From Pseudolabrys sp. (GTDB taxonomy: Bacteria; Pseudomonadota; Alphaproteobacteria; Rhizobiales; Xanthobacteraceae): a stretch of DNA of 16,285 nt. The notes under the pieces were generated by a model. The model had not been told where the DNA came from, searched no databases, and saw only the letters and a list, made by a program, of their open reading frames with translations. This document shows positions 1 to 7,201 of the stretch, in pieces. The stretch lies in NCBI GenBank assembly GCA_029945495.1, contig JAQSCR010000428.1:1-16285 (forward strand). The letters run 5' to 3'. Positions within the stretch are counted from its first letter, which is position 1. The number at the start of each line of letters is the position of its first letter. Made by a program: the position numbers and the translations under genes.

Positions 1-538
1 TCGCAAGCAATCCGGCCATCAGCCAGAGGGCAAGCCGGAAGCCGACGAATTCGAGCAACAGCCCGCCAACAAAAAAACCAACGCCCTTCATGGCGTTCTT
101 CGAGCCGGTGAACCATGCGACCCACCGGAATAATTGCCCGCTGCCCTCACCCGACGTCGCCTTGATCGCCGATTTGGATGCCGTCTTGGTGACGTCCTTG
201 GCGACGCCGGCTATGCCTTGCGCGATGACGACCCAGGCCACTGAGACGGCGGCGCTCCAGTTAGGGTCAAGCAGCGACAGCATAATGAGACCGGCAATCT
301 GGAGCGACTGCCCGACTGCAAGCATGCGCGGAATGCCGAAGCGCGACGCCAGCCAGCCACCGCCAAGGTTGGCCGCGATGCCGGCGGTCTCATACAGCAA
401 GAACAGGAAGGCGAGCGCGAAAGGCGTGTAGCCGAGCCTGAAGAAATGCAGCAGCACCAGCATGCGCAACGCGCCATCGACCAGCGTGAAGCCCCAATAG
501 GACGCTGTGACAATGAGAAAGTTTCTGGCGGTCGACAT
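1..538 (-). CDS. arsJ: ArsJ organoarsenical exporter (MFS), partial
   Basis: ArsJ is an inner-membrane major-facilitator permease that exports 1-arseno-3-phosphoglycerate, the unstable product that its partner GAPDH makes from arsenate. My reading of the minus strand from the ATG at 538 gives 179 codons without a stop, running off the left edge, so the C-terminal half is missing. Family-typical stretches are seen: SYWGFTLVDGALRMLVLLHF near the N-terminus, then GVAKDVTKTASKSAIK and WVAWFTGSKNAMKGVGFFVG. Several hydrophobic membrane segments are visible. The start codon shares one base with the stop of the upstream GAPDH gene (TGATG), which suggests translational coupling. The neighbour and the sequence agree, so identification is firm; only the missing end is unknown. 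Confidence 0.92.
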   Translation of the reverse strand, partial: MSTARNFLIVTASYWGFTLVDGALRMLVLLHFFRLGYTPFALAFLFLLYETAGIAANLGGGWLASRFGIPRMLAVGQSLQIAGLIMLSLLDPNWSAAVSVAWVVIAQGIAGVAKDVTKTASKSAIKATSGEGSGQLFRWVAWFTGSKNAMKGVGFFVGGLLLEFVGFRLALWLMAGLLA

Positions 539-1581
539 CACACACCCGCCCTTAATACGATATTGGCAAGGTCTACCATGCGGCAGGCATAGCCGATCTC
601 GTTGTCGTACCAGGCATAGACCTTCAACAGCGTGTCGTCGGTCACCATCGTGCTCCGCGCGTCCACGATTGAGCTGCGGGTGTCGTTGTTGTAGTCCGCC
701 GACACCAGGGGGCGGTGCTCGATGCCGAGAATACCGGCCAAAGGTCCGGCCGCCGCGGAATCAAACAGGGCATTGACCTCCGACACGGTCGTTGGCCGTT
801 TCAGTTCGAAAACGCAGTCGGTCAGACTTGCGTTCAATACCGGGACACGAACCGCATGGCCGTTGAGTTTACCCTTCAACTCCGGATAGATCAGCGCAAT
901 CGCGGTGGCACTGCCTGTGCTGGTCGGCTGCATCGACAGCATGGCCGAGCGCGCGCGGCGCAAGTCCTTATGCGGCGCATCGACCACAACATTGGTGTTG
1001 GTAGGATTGTGGATCGTCGTGATCTGGCCATGGCGGATGCCGATGGCCTCATGCACGACCTTTACAATCGGCGCCAGACAGTTCGTTGTGCACGAAGCAG
1101 CGGTTAGGAGCCGATGACGCTTGGGGTCGTAAAGCCGGTCATTGACGCCGACGACAATATTCAGCGCAGCCTCGTCCTTAACCGGCGCCGCCACGATTAC
1201 GCGCTTCACGCCGCGATCGAAATAGGCATGAAGCTGGTCGGGCTTGAGAAACTTGCCGGTACATTCGAGCACGACGTCGCAGCCGAGATCGCCCCATGCC
1301 ACGCCCCCGGGCTGTGCCGCAGCGCTGAAACCCATCCGGCGGCCATCGATACTAATCGCAGTTTCGCCATCAACGTCGAACGCGCCATGCCAGCGGCCGT
1401 GGATGCTGTCAAACTCAAGAAGATGCGCGGTCGCTGCGGCGCCGCCCTTGAGTTCGTTGATGTGGACTATATCGAGCTGGTTGTCGGCGCGCGGGTCTCC
1501 GGCGGCACGGTGCGTTCCACCCAATGCCGCACGAAGCGCGAGCCGCCCGATGCGGCCCATGCCGTTGATGCCAATACCCAT
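538..1581 (-). CDS. ArsJ-associated glyceraldehyde-3-phosphate dehydrogenase
   Basis: GAPDH-family enzyme, 347 residues. In ars operons this enzyme is known to use arsenate in place of phosphate, turning glyceraldehyde 3-phosphate into 1-arseno-3-phosphoglycerate for export by ArsJ. The N-terminal NAD-binding motif GINGMGRIGR is at residues 4-13. The catalytic SCTTNC has its cysteine at residue 164 and the partner histidine at 191, the same 27-residue spacing as in classical GAPDH. The segment APHKDLRRARSAMLSM and the C-terminal WYDNEIGYACRMVDL are also present. The ATG at 1581 follows a good ribosome site (AAAGGAG, 1589-1595), which itself overlaps the stop of the ArsR-ArsC gene 11 bases upstream. 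The stop overlaps the arsJ start. A housekeeping glycolytic role is less likely given this setting. Confidence 0.93.
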   Translation of the reverse strand: MGIGINGMGRIGRLALRAALGGTHRAAGDPRADNQLDIVHINELKGGAAATAHLLEFDSIHGRWHGAFDVDGETAISIDGRRMGFSAAAQPGGVAWGDLGCDVVLECTGKFLKPDQLHAYFDRGVKRVIVAAPVKDEAALNIVVGVNDRLYDPKRHRLLTAASCTTNCLAPIVKVVHEAIGIRHGQITTIHNPTNTNVVVDAPHKDLRRARSAMLSMQPTSTGSATAIALIYPELKGKLNGHAVRVPVLNASLTDCVFELKRPTTVSEVNALFDSAAAGPLAGILGIEHRPLVSADYNNDTRSSIVDARSTMVTDDTLLKVYAWYDNEIGYACRMVDLANIVLRAGV

Positions 1582-1592
1582 GCGGCGCTCCT

Positions 1593-2462
1593 TTAAGACG
1601 CGGTACGCGCCGTATCGCCAATTTCGTCCAGCCGCGCTTTCAACGCCAACTTGTCGAGCGAGGCGAATGGCAAATTGGTAAAAATCTCGATCCGCCGCCG
1701 GATCATCCCATAAAGCTCATTCAGCAGCGTGGTGCGTTCTTTTTCAGAGCCGGTGAAACTCATCGGATCCGGGAGCGGCCAAGCGACGTTGACGAATTTC
1801 TCGCCCAGGTCCGGACAGACCTGCCCCTCCGGGGTGTCGCAAAGCGCGATGACAAAATCCATCCGCGGCGCGCTGGGTCCGGTGAACTCGTTCCACGACT
1901 TGCAGCGGAGGTTCGTTACGTCATGGCCGAGTTTGGCTAATCGTTCGATCACCTCGGGCAACGGTTTCTTTGCGGGATCAGAGCCGGCCGAGTAGGCGTT
2001 GAACCGGCCCTTGCCCAGTTTTTGCAGCAAGGCCTCGGCGATGATCGAGCGGGCCGAGTTGTGAGTGCAGATAAACAAAACGTTGAACGCAGGCGACATG
2101 GTGGTTTCCTTCATGTCTTCGACTTCTTCGGGAAGCAGCCGCGCAAGATCGCCACACAAATCCGGCCGGCCTTCGCAACAATCGCTGGCCAGAAACCGGA
2201 TCAGGCCACGGAAGCCTTTGACATCGGCGCGGTAGTTCATCACCCGCCCCTCACGCACGACGGTCACCAGACCGGCGCGGGTCAGAATGGTCAGATGCGT
2301 GGACATGGTGTTGTGCGGAACCTCGCAACGTCGGGCGATTTCACCGGCCGGCAGACTTTCGGGATACGCGAGAAGCAGATGCCGAAAGGCTGCGAGCCGC
2401 GTTGGCTGAGCAAGCGAGCCGAGGCCGTCGATCATTTCCTGTAAGTCGATACTTCCGGACAT
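1593..2462 (-). CDS. ArsR-ArsC fusion: arsenic repressor joined to arsenate reductase
   Basis: A 289-residue two-domain protein. Residues 1-110 are an ArsR/SmtB winged-helix repressor, with the recognition region around ARRCEVPHNTMSTHLTILTR (43-62). A cysteine cluster follows at C95, C96 and C103, close to the C-terminal arsenite site described for Acidithiobacillus ferrooxidans ArsR rather than the CxC site of the E. coli protein. Residues 123-289 are a low-molecular-weight-phosphatase-type ArsC: the CX5R loop CTHNSAR is at 132-138, further cysteines are at C208 and C216, and a DP loop aspartate is near 232. The product should sense arsenite and reduce arsenate. I chose the ATG at 2462, since the reading frame opens upstream only through a weak TTG (2558) and the extra residues do not look like ArsR. 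First gene of the arsRC-GAPDH-arsJ operon. Fused arsRC genes are known in Leptospirillum and other bacteria. Confidence 0.9.
   Translation of the reverse strand: MSGSIDLQEMIDGLGSLAQPTRLAAFRHLLLAYPESLPAGEIARRCEVPHNTMSTHLTILTRAGLVTVVREGRVMNYRADVKGFRGLIRFLASDCCEGRPDLCGDLARLLPEEVEDMKETTMSPAFNVLFICTHNSARSIIAEALLQKLGKGRFNAYSAGSDPAKKPLPEVIERLAKLGHDVTNLRCKSWNEFTGPSAPRMDFVIALCDTPEGQVCPDLGEKFVNVAWPLPDPMSFTGSEKERTTLLNELYGMIRRRIEIFTNLPFASLDKLALKARLDEIGDTARTAS
2097..2111 (-). promoter_or_regulatory. Internal ribosome binding site and ATG before the ArsC domain
   Basis: Inside the fusion gene, AAGGAAA (2105-2111, minus strand) lies five bases before an in-frame ATG (2097-2099) that is codon 122, exactly where the ArsC domain begins. 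The upstream ATG at 2462 has no recognisable ribosome site. Free ArsC could therefore be made in addition to the fusion. This is inference from sequence only. Confidence 0.45.
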
Positions 2463-2497
2463 GTCGACATAATAACAGATTCGACTCAGAAGGGAAG
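2461..2497 (-). promoter_or_regulatory. Candidate ars promoter and ArsR operator
   Basis: On the minus strand TATTAT (2469-2474) could be a -10 box, with a weak CTTCCC (2492-2497) 17 bases upstream. The perfect palindrome ATGTCGACAT (2461-2470) overlaps the -10 and the start codon, a plausible repressor position. If this is right, the transcript would begin almost at the ATG, giving a leaderless or near-leaderless mRNA. The palindrome does not match a textbook ArsR 12-2-12 site, so confidence is low. Confidence 0.3.
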
Positions 2498-2585
2498 CCC
2501 CCGCTTTTCCAGCAGGCAGACGCTCCGCCGCATTGCGCAACCAAGCGACTTCCGCCAACCGAAACTCTTCAAGTTTCCTAGATGC

Positions 2586-4934
2586 TTAAGAGGCTACGCC
2601 GGCTTTTGGCCTCGTACGATAGGCAAGCAGTCGCAGCGCATTGAAGACGACGACAATCGTCGAGCCTTCGTGGATCAGTACGGCGAGGCCGAGACCGGCC
2701 CAGCCGAACAGAGTTGCCGGAATCAGCAGCGCAACGGCACCGAGTGCGATGAACAGATTCTGGCGGATGATCGTTCGCGCCGCGCGGCTTAAGCCGACAG
2801 CGAACGGCAGCTTGCCGAGATCGTCGCTCATCAACACGACATCCGCGGCTTCCAGCGCCACGTCGGTGCCGGCGCCACCCATGGCGATGCCAACCGTGGC
2901 GCGGGCGAGCGCGGGCCCGTCATTGGCGCCATCGCCGACCATGGCGGCCTGGCCATATTCTTTCACGAGATCGGCGACGACGGCGATCTTGTCCTCGGGC
3001 AACAGGCTGGCCCGCACGTCGTCCAGACTCACGGCCTGCGCCACCGCGCGGGCGACGCGCGCGTTGTCCCCTGTCAGCATCACTGTCTTGGTAACGCCCA
3101 ACGATCGCAACGCGATCAACACCGCCGCCACCCCGGTGCGCGGCGTATCCATCAATCCAACGACACCGGCGAAACGCCCATCCGCCCGTATCAGCATCGT
3201 CGTGCGCCCGGCGGATTCCAGTCGTTCGACCTGCGCCGTCACTTCGGCGCCTATCGGCTCGCCCTCGAACAGCTTGAGATTGCCGATCTCGAGATGCTGC
3301 ACGCCAACAGTCGCGCGGATGCCCTTGCCGTTCACCGCCGCGACGTCCGCGGGCTCGTCCCAGCGAAGCCCACGCTCGCGCGCGGCCGCGACGATGGCCT
3401 GGGCCAGAGGATGGCCGCTGCGGCTCTCCAGCGCCGCTGCCAGCGCCAGAACTTCATTTTCCGTTGCGCCGAACGCCACGATGTCCGTGAGACGCGGCTT
3501 GCCTTCAGTAATCGTGCCGGTCTTGTCGAAGGCGATGGCGGTCAAGCGGCCAAGATTTTCCAGATGCGCGCCGCCTTTGATCAGCACGCCTCGCTGGGCG
3601 GCCCGGGCCACGGCCGAGAGAACCGCCGCCGGCGTGCCGATAGCGAGCGCGCAGGGCGACGCCGCCACCAGCACCGCCATCGCGCGATAAAAAGATTCGG
3701 CAAAGGGAAAGCCGAACAGCGGCGGCACGGCGATCAGGAGACCGGCGCCGATCAGCACGACCGGCACGAACACGCGCTCGATACGGTCGGTCAAATTCTG
3801 GGTTGGCGATTTCTGAGTCTGCGCGTCGGAGACCAGCCGCACCATGCGGGCCAGCGTATTTTCAGTGGCGAGCTTGGTGACTTCGACCAGCAGAACCCCG
3901 TCGCCATTGACGGTGCCGGCGAAGACCAGGTCGCCAGTACCCTTGTCCACCGGCACCGACTCGCCGGTCACCGGCGATTGATCAACGGCGGAATTGCCCT
4001 CGGTGACTTTACCGTCGGCCGGCAGGCGCTGGCCTGGCTTGACGATGACAACGTCGCCGCGCAGCAATTCCTCGACCGGGACTTCGACCTCCGCGCCATC
4101 GCGGCGCACCAGCGCCATCTTCGGCGCCAGATCGGCCAGCGCTTCGATCGCATGGCGCGCCCGGTCCATGGCCGAGTGCTCAAGCGCGTGACCGAGACTG
4201 AACAGAAATAGGAGGAGCGCGCCTTCGGCCCAGTCGCCGAGCAGCGCGGCCCCCACCGCCGCGACCAGCATGAGAGTGTCGATATCGAAGCGCTTCGCCC
4301 ACAGGCTTTGCACCGCATCGCGCACGGTGAAGAAGCCGCCGAACGCATAGGCGACGAGATAGCATCCAAGCGATACGGCGTATGGCGCGCCCGCCAGACC
4401 GCCAAGCCAGCCGCCGAGCAGCAGCACACCCGCGGCGAAGCTGAACACCAACTCGCGATGCTCCGTCCACCATCCGGCATCGGCCTCCAATGTTAAGATG
4501 CGATAGCCCAGCGCTTCGATGCGATGCACGACCGCCCGGTGCGACGATTTCTCGCTGTCGTATTCCAGGCGCAGGCGCTCGGCGGCATAACTGACTTTGG
4601 CTTCGAGCACGCCTTCGAGACGGCCGAGTGCGTGTTCGATCACGGTTGCGCAGGTCGGACAGTCCATGCCTTCGATGCGCAGGCTCTCATGCACATAACG
4701 CTTGTCGATCGACGCGCCGGCCGCGGTGACCAGTTGACGGACTTCGGCTAACCCGATGCGTGCGGAGTCATAGTGCAGGCATAGCTGTGCTCTGTCGTCC
4801 TCGCGAACGATGTGCGCCTGGTCAATGTGTTCGCTCTTAAGCAGAGATATCAGCCGTTCGACGCAGGAGTCCCGCTCGTCAGGGACGTGCGGCAGTACGA
4901 GCGTCAGATCGAGTACCAATTTTTCAGTCGCCAT
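2586..4934 (-). CDS. Heavy-metal P1B-type ATPase, P1B-4-like, with N-terminal HMA domain
   Basis: An inner-membrane metal-exporting ATPase, 782 residues from the ATG at 4934. A TTG at 4991 would add 19 residues of unconvincing sequence. Residues 1-80 resemble a metal-binding-domain fold without CxxC, followed by a true HMA domain with GMDCPTC (C92, C95). Then come membrane helices, the actuator loop with TGES (323-326), the transmembrane metal motif SPC (426-428), the phosphorylated aspartate D470 in DKTGT, the HP pair (508-509), GDGAND (667-672) and a late-helix HEGST (755-759). SPC with HEG(G/S)T is the signature of the P1B-4 class (CoaT, CtpD, PfeT; cobalt, iron, nickel), whereas zinc/cadmium pumps carry CPC. 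The substrate is therefore inferred as Co/Fe/Ni rather than Zn/Cd, with moderate certainty. It lies just upstream of, and in the same direction as, the ars operon. Confidence 0.9.
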   Translation of the reverse strand: MATEKLVLDLTLVLPHVPDERDSCVERLISLLKSEHIDQAHIVREDDRAQLCLHYDSARIGLAEVRQLVTAAGASIDKRYVHESLRIEGMDCPTCATVIEHALGRLEGVLEAKVSYAAERLRLEYDSEKSSHRAVVHRIEALGYRILTLEADAGWWTEHRELVFSFAAGVLLLGGWLGGLAGAPYAVSLGCYLVAYAFGGFFTVRDAVQSLWAKRFDIDTLMLVAAVGAALLGDWAEGALLLFLFSLGHALEHSAMDRARHAIEALADLAPKMALVRRDGAEVEVPVEELLRGDVVIVKPGQRLPADGKVTEGNSAVDQSPVTGESVPVDKGTGDLVFAGTVNGDGVLLVEVTKLATENTLARMVRLVSDAQTQKSPTQNLTDRIERVFVPVVLIGAGLLIAVPPLFGFPFAESFYRAMAVLVAASPCALAIGTPAAVLSAVARAAQRGVLIKGGAHLENLGRLTAIAFDKTGTITEGKPRLTDIVAFGATENEVLALAAALESRSGHPLAQAIVAAARERGLRWDEPADVAAVNGKGIRATVGVQHLEIGNLKLFEGEPIGAEVTAQVERLESAGRTTMLIRADGRFAGVVGLMDTPRTGVAAVLIALRSLGVTKTVMLTGDNARVARAVAQAVSLDDVRASLLPEDKIAVVADLVKEYGQAAMVGDGANDGPALARATVGIAMGGAGTDVALEAADVVLMSDDLGKLPFAVGLSRAARTIIRQNLFIALGAVALLIPATLFGWAGLGLAVLIHEGSTIVVVFNALRLLAYRTRPKAGVAS

Positions 4935-5103
4935 CGTGGTCGCTTTGGTTGACGCGTCCGACCGCCGCGGGCAATGAATCCAAGCAGTCAACCGCGACGC
5001 CTTCGCCAGCGAATCGAACCAAAGTTACAAGAGCATTCCCTTCAACGTCGATGACATGGCCGATGCTGGCATTCGCGCTCGGATCGTCTTGCCTCGGTGA
5101 CAT
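4924..5103 (-). CDS. Small hypothetical ORF upstream of the metal ATPase
   Basis: A 59-codon reading frame from ATG 5103 to TGA 4924, overlapping the ATPase start by 11 bases (the stop lies just inside the ATPase gene). The product begins MSPRQDDPSANASIGHVIDV and is acidic, with no membrane segment. The ATG lies one base after the stop of the XRE remnant. No clear ribosome site is seen. I do not recognise it. The GHVIDVEGNALVTLVR portion vaguely recalls a beta-barrel start, so it could be a gene remnant rather than a working gene. Overlap with the ATPase start would allow translational coupling. Confidence 0.3.
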   Translation of the reverse strand: MSPRQDDPSANASIGHVIDVEGNALVTLVRFAGEGVAVDCLDSLPAAVGRVNQSDHDGD

Positions 5104-5104
5104 G

Positions 5105-5281
5105 CTATTTGGCCCTCACCCCGGCGACAATTCGACGGGTACGAACGCTGCTCTCGACGGGGTCTTCGAATTGAAATTCGACGCCAAGCGAATTGAGCGT
5201 CTGTTCGATGTCGCGCAGAGTGCGGTCATGGGGAATTGTTGCCGGCTCAAAATCGGCAATGGTTCGTTTGCCCACTTTGGC
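5105..5281 (-). pseudogene. Truncated XRE-family helix-turn-helix gene fragment at the tRNA 3' end
   Basis: Minus-strand reading frame ending at TAG 5105. From codon 5275 it encodes 56 residues, starting VGKRTIADFEPATIPHDRTL and continuing RDIEQTLNSLGVEF. This matches the second half of small XRE-type DNA-binding proteins common in alphaproteobacteria (pattern TIADFERG...RTLRDIQ..LE.AGVEF). The first helices and any start codon are missing: going upstream, the frame enters the tRNA-Glu gene directly. The natural ending of the family (ENGGGPGVR-like) is also altered. The break at the tRNA 3' end points to a recombination or integration scar. The identification comes from remembered family patterns, not a search. 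Confidence 0.5.
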
Positions 5282-5353
5282 GCTCCCTAGGGGACTCGAA
5301 CCCCTGTTTTCGCCGTGAGAGGGCGACGTCCTGGGCCGCTAGACGAAGGGAGC
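5278..5353 (-). tRNA. tRNA-Glu (anticodon CTC)
   Basis: The minus strand reads GCTCCCTTCGTCTAGCGGCC and continues through a complete cloverleaf. The acceptor stem is GCTCCCT/AGGGAGC. The anticodon stem CGCC/GGCG carries the loop CTCTCAC, anticodon CTC (decodes GAG). The T arm is CAGGGG-TTCGAGT-CCCCTA. The discriminator base is G (5281) and CCA is encoded (5278-5280). Mature length without CCA is 73. Clear on sequence alone. Confidence 0.95.
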
Positions 5354-5417
5354 CTGGCCAAGAGGTAACAAGACCCCCGAGATAGCCGCGATCCGGCGGC
5401 TTAGCAAGCACAAGGGC

Positions 5418-5436
5418 AGAAAAGGCCGAACCGGCC
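5418..5436 (-). terminator. Rho-independent terminator after the small membrane protein gene
   Basis: Minus strand GGCCG-GTT-CGGCC (5424-5436) followed by TTTTCTG, starting directly after the TAG stop at 5437. The stem is short but GC-only and the T-run is adequate. Confidence 0.6.
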
Positions 5437-5769
5437 CTACGGCTTGGTTTCCAGCCGCTGCCGGGCGATCGGCCGCAGCGTTTCGAGGTCGAAACTGCGC
5501 AATTCGACCGAACCGGCGATTTCGACGGTCAGCACCAGGCGGCGGTCGCCGATGGCGCTCGAGAGCACTTTGGCCCCCGGCGGCAGGGTGGCTTCGGCGG
5601 CAGGCAAAGCCGGCGCCGCATCGCCCGACTTATAAACCTTGTAGCCGATAACGCCGAAAACGACCGCGATGGCGATAAAGGTGGTAACGGAGGCGATCAT
5701 CATGAAACGGCGGATGCGGGCGAGTGCCTGCATCTGTGCCGGATCAAGCGGTTTTACATCGTCGGACAT
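5437..5769 (-). CDS. DUF6476-like single-pass membrane protein
   Basis: A 110-residue protein with a short hydrophilic N-terminus, one strong membrane helix (about residues 21-46, including MMIASVTTFIAIAVVFGVIG), a Pro/Ala-rich linker and a compact C-terminal domain (GAKVLSSAIGDRRLVLTVEI) probably in the periplasm. It matches my memory of a small conserved family of Hyphomicrobiales found next to the pseudouridine synthase and rpoH; the DUF number is from memory. The function is unknown. It is transcribed away from the pseudouridine synthase gene, with 36 bases between the two starts, so the promoters must overlap. Confidence 0.75.
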   Translation of the reverse strand: MSDDVKPLDPAQMQALARIRRFMMIASVTTFIAIAVVFGVIGYKVYKSGDAAPALPAAEATLPPGAKVLSSAIGDRRLVLTVEIAGSVELRSFDLETLRPIARQRLETKP

Positions 5770-5805
5770 CGGCGGCCTTGAGTGTGAGAGACTAGAATAA
5801 CGAGC

Positions 5806-6819
5806 ATGACGGACGAAGTGACGGGAGCGATCGAGAGCGTGACCATACTGCCGGAGGAAGCTGGCGGACGGCTCGACCGCGTGCTGGCGGCGCGGGTACC
5901 GGCGCTGTCGCGCTCGCGGCTGAAAGCCCTGATCCTCGACGGCCAGGTCACCGTCGACGGCCGGACCGTCCTCGATCCGTCAGCCGACGTCAAATCAGGC
6001 GACGTCGTCAGCGTCAACCTGCCGCCGCTGGAAGAAGCCACGCCGTGCGGCGAAGCCATCCCGCTCGACATCGTCTATGAGGACGACCAGCTCATCGTCA
6101 TCGACAAGCCGAAGGACCTGGTGGTGCATCCGTCGGCCGGGCACGCCAGCGGCACTTTAGTCAACGCGCTGATCGCGCATTGCGGCGACAGCCTGTCCGG
6201 CATCGGCGGGGTCAAGCGGCCGGGCATCGTGCACCGGCTCGACAAGGACACCACCGGGCTGATGGTGGTGGCCAAGAACGACCGCGCCCATCGCCATCTG
6301 TCCAAGCAGTTCGCCGACAAGTTGGAAAGCGGCCTGCAGCGCGGCTATCTCGCCATCGTCTGGGGCGCGCCCGACCGCGCCAAAGGCACGATCGATGCGC
6401 CGCTCGATCGCAGCCCGATCAACCGGGAAAAGCAGGCGGTGCGCGAGGGCGGCCGCGACGCCATCACCCATTGGGAAATGCGCGAGCGCTATGACGCGGC
6501 GGACGGCAAAGGCGGTCGTTTGCCGATCGCCAGCCTCCTCGCCTGCATGCTGGAAACCGGCCGCACCCATCAGATCCGGGTGCATCTGGCTCATATCGGC
6601 CATCCGATCATGGGCGACGAGACCTACGCCACCGGCTTCAAGACCAAGGCCTCGCGGCTTTCGCCGGCAGCCCGCGCCGCGCTTGACGCGCTCGGCCGCC
6701 AGGCGCTGCATGCGGCGGTGCTCGGCTTCACCCACCCGCTGACCGGCGCGACCTTGCGTTTTGAGGCGCCGCTGCCGGCCGATATGCGGCGGCTGGTCGA
6801 AAGCCTGCGCGCCGGCTGA
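5806..6819 (+). CDS. RluA/RluD-family 23S rRNA pseudouridine synthase
   Basis: A 337-residue enzyme that isomerises specific uridines to pseudouridine, most likely in helix 69 of 23S rRNA as RluD does. An S4-type RNA-binding domain occupies about residues 18-75 (GGRLDRVLAARVPALSRSRL). The catalytic domain has the conserved HRLDKDTTGLMVVAK with the nucleophile D146, and later ETGRTHQIRVHLAHIGHPIMGD. Length and domain order fit RluD; choosing RluD over RluA or RluC is by the S4 domain and context. The ATG at 5806 is preceded by only a weak ribosome site. No clear terminator follows, and the next 382 bases hold the rpoH leader. Confidence 0.92.
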   Translation: MTDEVTGAIESVTILPEEAGGRLDRVLAARVPALSRSRLKALILDGQVTVDGRTVLDPSADVKSGDVVSVNLPPLEEATPCGEAIPLDIVYEDDQLIVIDKPKDLVVHPSAGHASGTLVNALIAHCGDSLSGIGGVKRPGIVHRLDKDTTGLMVVAKNDRAHRHLSKQFADKLESGLQRGYLAIVWGAPDRAKGTIDAPLDRSPINREKQAVREGGRDAITHWEMRERYDAADGKGGRLPIASLLACMLETGRTHQIRVHLAHIGHPIMGDETYATGFKTKASRLSPAARAALDALGRQALHAAVLGFTHPLTGATLRFEAPLPADMRRLVESLRAG

Positions 6820-7201
6820 CCGCGGCCCGTCTTGAAACCGTGCCCGGCATTCCTATCTAGGGAATAGTGACCACCAGACGTCCCCGATTCCCCTCTTAAA
6901 CCCGAGTTCCAAACGGAACGATCGGGCGCTTTGTGTCGTTACCATGGCGTCCCAGCCGCTGAAGACCGCGCGCCGGGACCGGTACGGTTCAAAAAGACCT
7001 TCTAAAACAACCACTTGAACCTGCAACAATGGGTCACGGCGACGTGACGGCGGAATGCTTCCCCTCATTCCCCCAACCCGTTATGCTGCACCTGCGATCA
7101 ACCTTTCGCGGTCGCAATATCTGATGCGCACCGTCGGCTCGGGGAGCGACGGTGACAACCGCCTGCCGATCCGTCGGGGGCAACCATAAGGAGGGCGCTA
7201 C
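6820..7201 (+). other. 382-base leader region of rpoH, no gene
   Basis: No convincing coding sequence on either strand. Besides the EcfG-like promoter it holds the inverted repeat GGTTCAA (6986-6992) / TTGAACC (7015-7021), a possible hairpin in the leader. Two short plus-strand frames (6944, 24 codons; 7029, 31 codons) lack ribosome sites and are probably chance. The ribosome site AAGGAGG (7188-7194) sits just before the rpoH ATG. I looked for a ROSE-type pairing over this site and did not find one. Confidence 0.6.
6915..6940 (+). promoter_or_regulatory. Candidate EcfG (general stress response) promoter upstream of rpoH
   Basis: GGAAC (6915-6919) and CGTT (6937-6940) are separated by 17 bases. 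This fits the alphaproteobacterial sigma-EcfG consensus GGAAC-N16-17-CGTT. It lies 262 bases upstream of the rpoH start on the same strand. GGAAC is also one arm of the inverted repeat GTTCCAAACGGAAC (6906-6919). If used, the general stress response would feed into heat-shock sigma synthesis. Confidence 0.55.

Noticed and set aside
2641..4211. Plus-strand ORFs of 349 and 305 codons
   Set aside because: Antisense shadows of the metal ATPase, which has all its motifs intact.
4949..5290. Plus-strand ORF of 113 codons between the ATPase and the tRNA
   Set aside because: Overlaps the ATPase start and ends in the tRNA; no ribosome site or family pattern. The minus-strand frames fit better.
7080..7201. 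ROSE-type RNA thermometer over the rpoH ribosome site
   Set aside because: No TTGCT-like segment pairing with AAGGAGG was seen; the site appears open.
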